DNA of 5,039 nucleotides from Candidatus Nanopelagicales bacterium. Its GTDB lineage: Bacteria > Actinomycetota > Actinomycetes > S36-B12 > UBA10799. Every line of letters begins with the position of its first letter. Position 1 is the stretch's first letter. Positions 4,560-5,039 of this stretch are shown piece by piece. The notes under the pieces were generated by a model, which saw only the letters and a list, made by a program, of their open reading frames with translations, did no database searches and had not been told where the DNA came from. Location: the NCBI GenBank assembly GCA_025455985.1, contig JALOLM010000189.1:1-5039 (forward strand), read 5' to 3'. Position numbers and translations under genes: made by a program.

Positions 4560-5039
4560 ATCGGGTATTACGCTCCTTCAGCAGTCATCCCGGCCGCGTG
4601 TCGTGGGTGCGCGCCGCTGGTCATGGGGACGGCAGAGGCCAACGACCCTCGGGGCTTGGCATGCGGAACAGGCCGGGCGGCGGATGTTCCGACCTTGCCG
4701 ACGCCACCCACGGAGTGCCACACAGCCGCGTACCGTCCCGGTGTCGCGGCGCCCGATGCGACGCCGCCTGTCGCGCACGGTGGGGCGTCACCGCCCGAGG
4801 GGACGTGGCGGCGAGTGTGGGTTGCTCACGTTGCGTCGAACGTGCGGTAGGGACGGGTTCACCGGAGCGGGCTCCGACGGCTGCGGCCCGAGCGAAGGCC
4901 CCGCCGCGACGGGGAGCAACGGCAGGGATTCCAGCCCGGAGGCTGCGGGGCACGGCAGGTGCGTGACGCACTTCACATGCTTGCGCTGCAACGGGGACTC
5001 TCTTGGCTCCATATACGGGTGTGGGACGGCGCTCGGTCG
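4560..5039. other. GC-rich region without a convincing gene
   Basis: Several frames stay open here on both strands, but their translations are Arg/Pro/Ala-rich, carry no recognisable motif, and lack good ribosome binding sites, as expected for open frames in GC-rich DNA. The most protein-like is a minus-strand frame at 4788-5012 (74 residues), which I do not support. Small hairpins occur at 4899-4914 (CCCCG/CGGGG, six-base loop) and 4959-4971 (GTGCG-TGA-CGCAC). No tRNA, known structured RNA or repeat array was seen. The last 35 bp may be a mobile-element end (see findings). Confidence 0.5.

Noticed and set aside
4788..5012. Minus-strand 74-codon frame starting MEPRESPLQRKHVK as a gene
   Set aside because: It has no ribosome binding site and a Pro/Leu/Ser-rich low-complexity translation with no motif, while other frames are equally open in the same GC-rich DNA.

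Overview
The window suggests a high-GC actinomycete, probably of the Cellulomonas/Micrococcales type. The evidence is G/C-rich third codon positions, GTG starts, strong GGAGG-type ribosome binding sites, an alpha-lytic/streptogrisin-type protease and a fragment of a SARP/BTAD-type regulator. The genus cannot be settled from the sequence. The base composition looks less extreme than in Streptomyces, and the region reads as accessory.

Layout. (1) Positions 1-1227, plus strand: the 3' part of a secreted chymotrypsin-fold serine protease, cut by the left edge. It is followed 17 nt later by a small lipoprotein gene (1245-1586), probably in the same operon. (2) Positions 1583-1723, minus strand: a 46-codon remnant of the N-terminus of a SARP/BTAD-type transcription factor. 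Its stop codon lies opposite the lipoprotein stop in a shared CTAG. (3) Positions 1887-2325, minus strand: a lipoprotein with a beta-sandwich-like sequence, followed by a GC hairpin. It is divergent from (4), positions 2411-3373, plus strand: a secreted zinc metalloprotease of matrixin type (HEFGHVFGLAH plus Met-turn). (5) Positions 3374-3598: a short stretch with a possible decayed gene end and a strong hairpin. (6) Positions 3599-4455, minus strand: a tight two-gene operon for an N-terminally anchored or secreted protein and a secreted Tyr/Ser/Gly-rich protein, both of unknown function. A well-formed TTGACA-17-TAGCGT promoter and an adjacent inverted repeat precede it. (7) Positions 4560-5039: about 480 bp of GC-rich DNA with no convincing gene.

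Every apparently intact gene here encodes an exported or lipid-anchored protein. Two are proteases, so the window looks like part of an exoenzyme/cell-surface locus. The roles of the two lipoproteins and the two-gene operon are not known. No tRNA, rRNA, CRISPR array or complete mobile element was seen.
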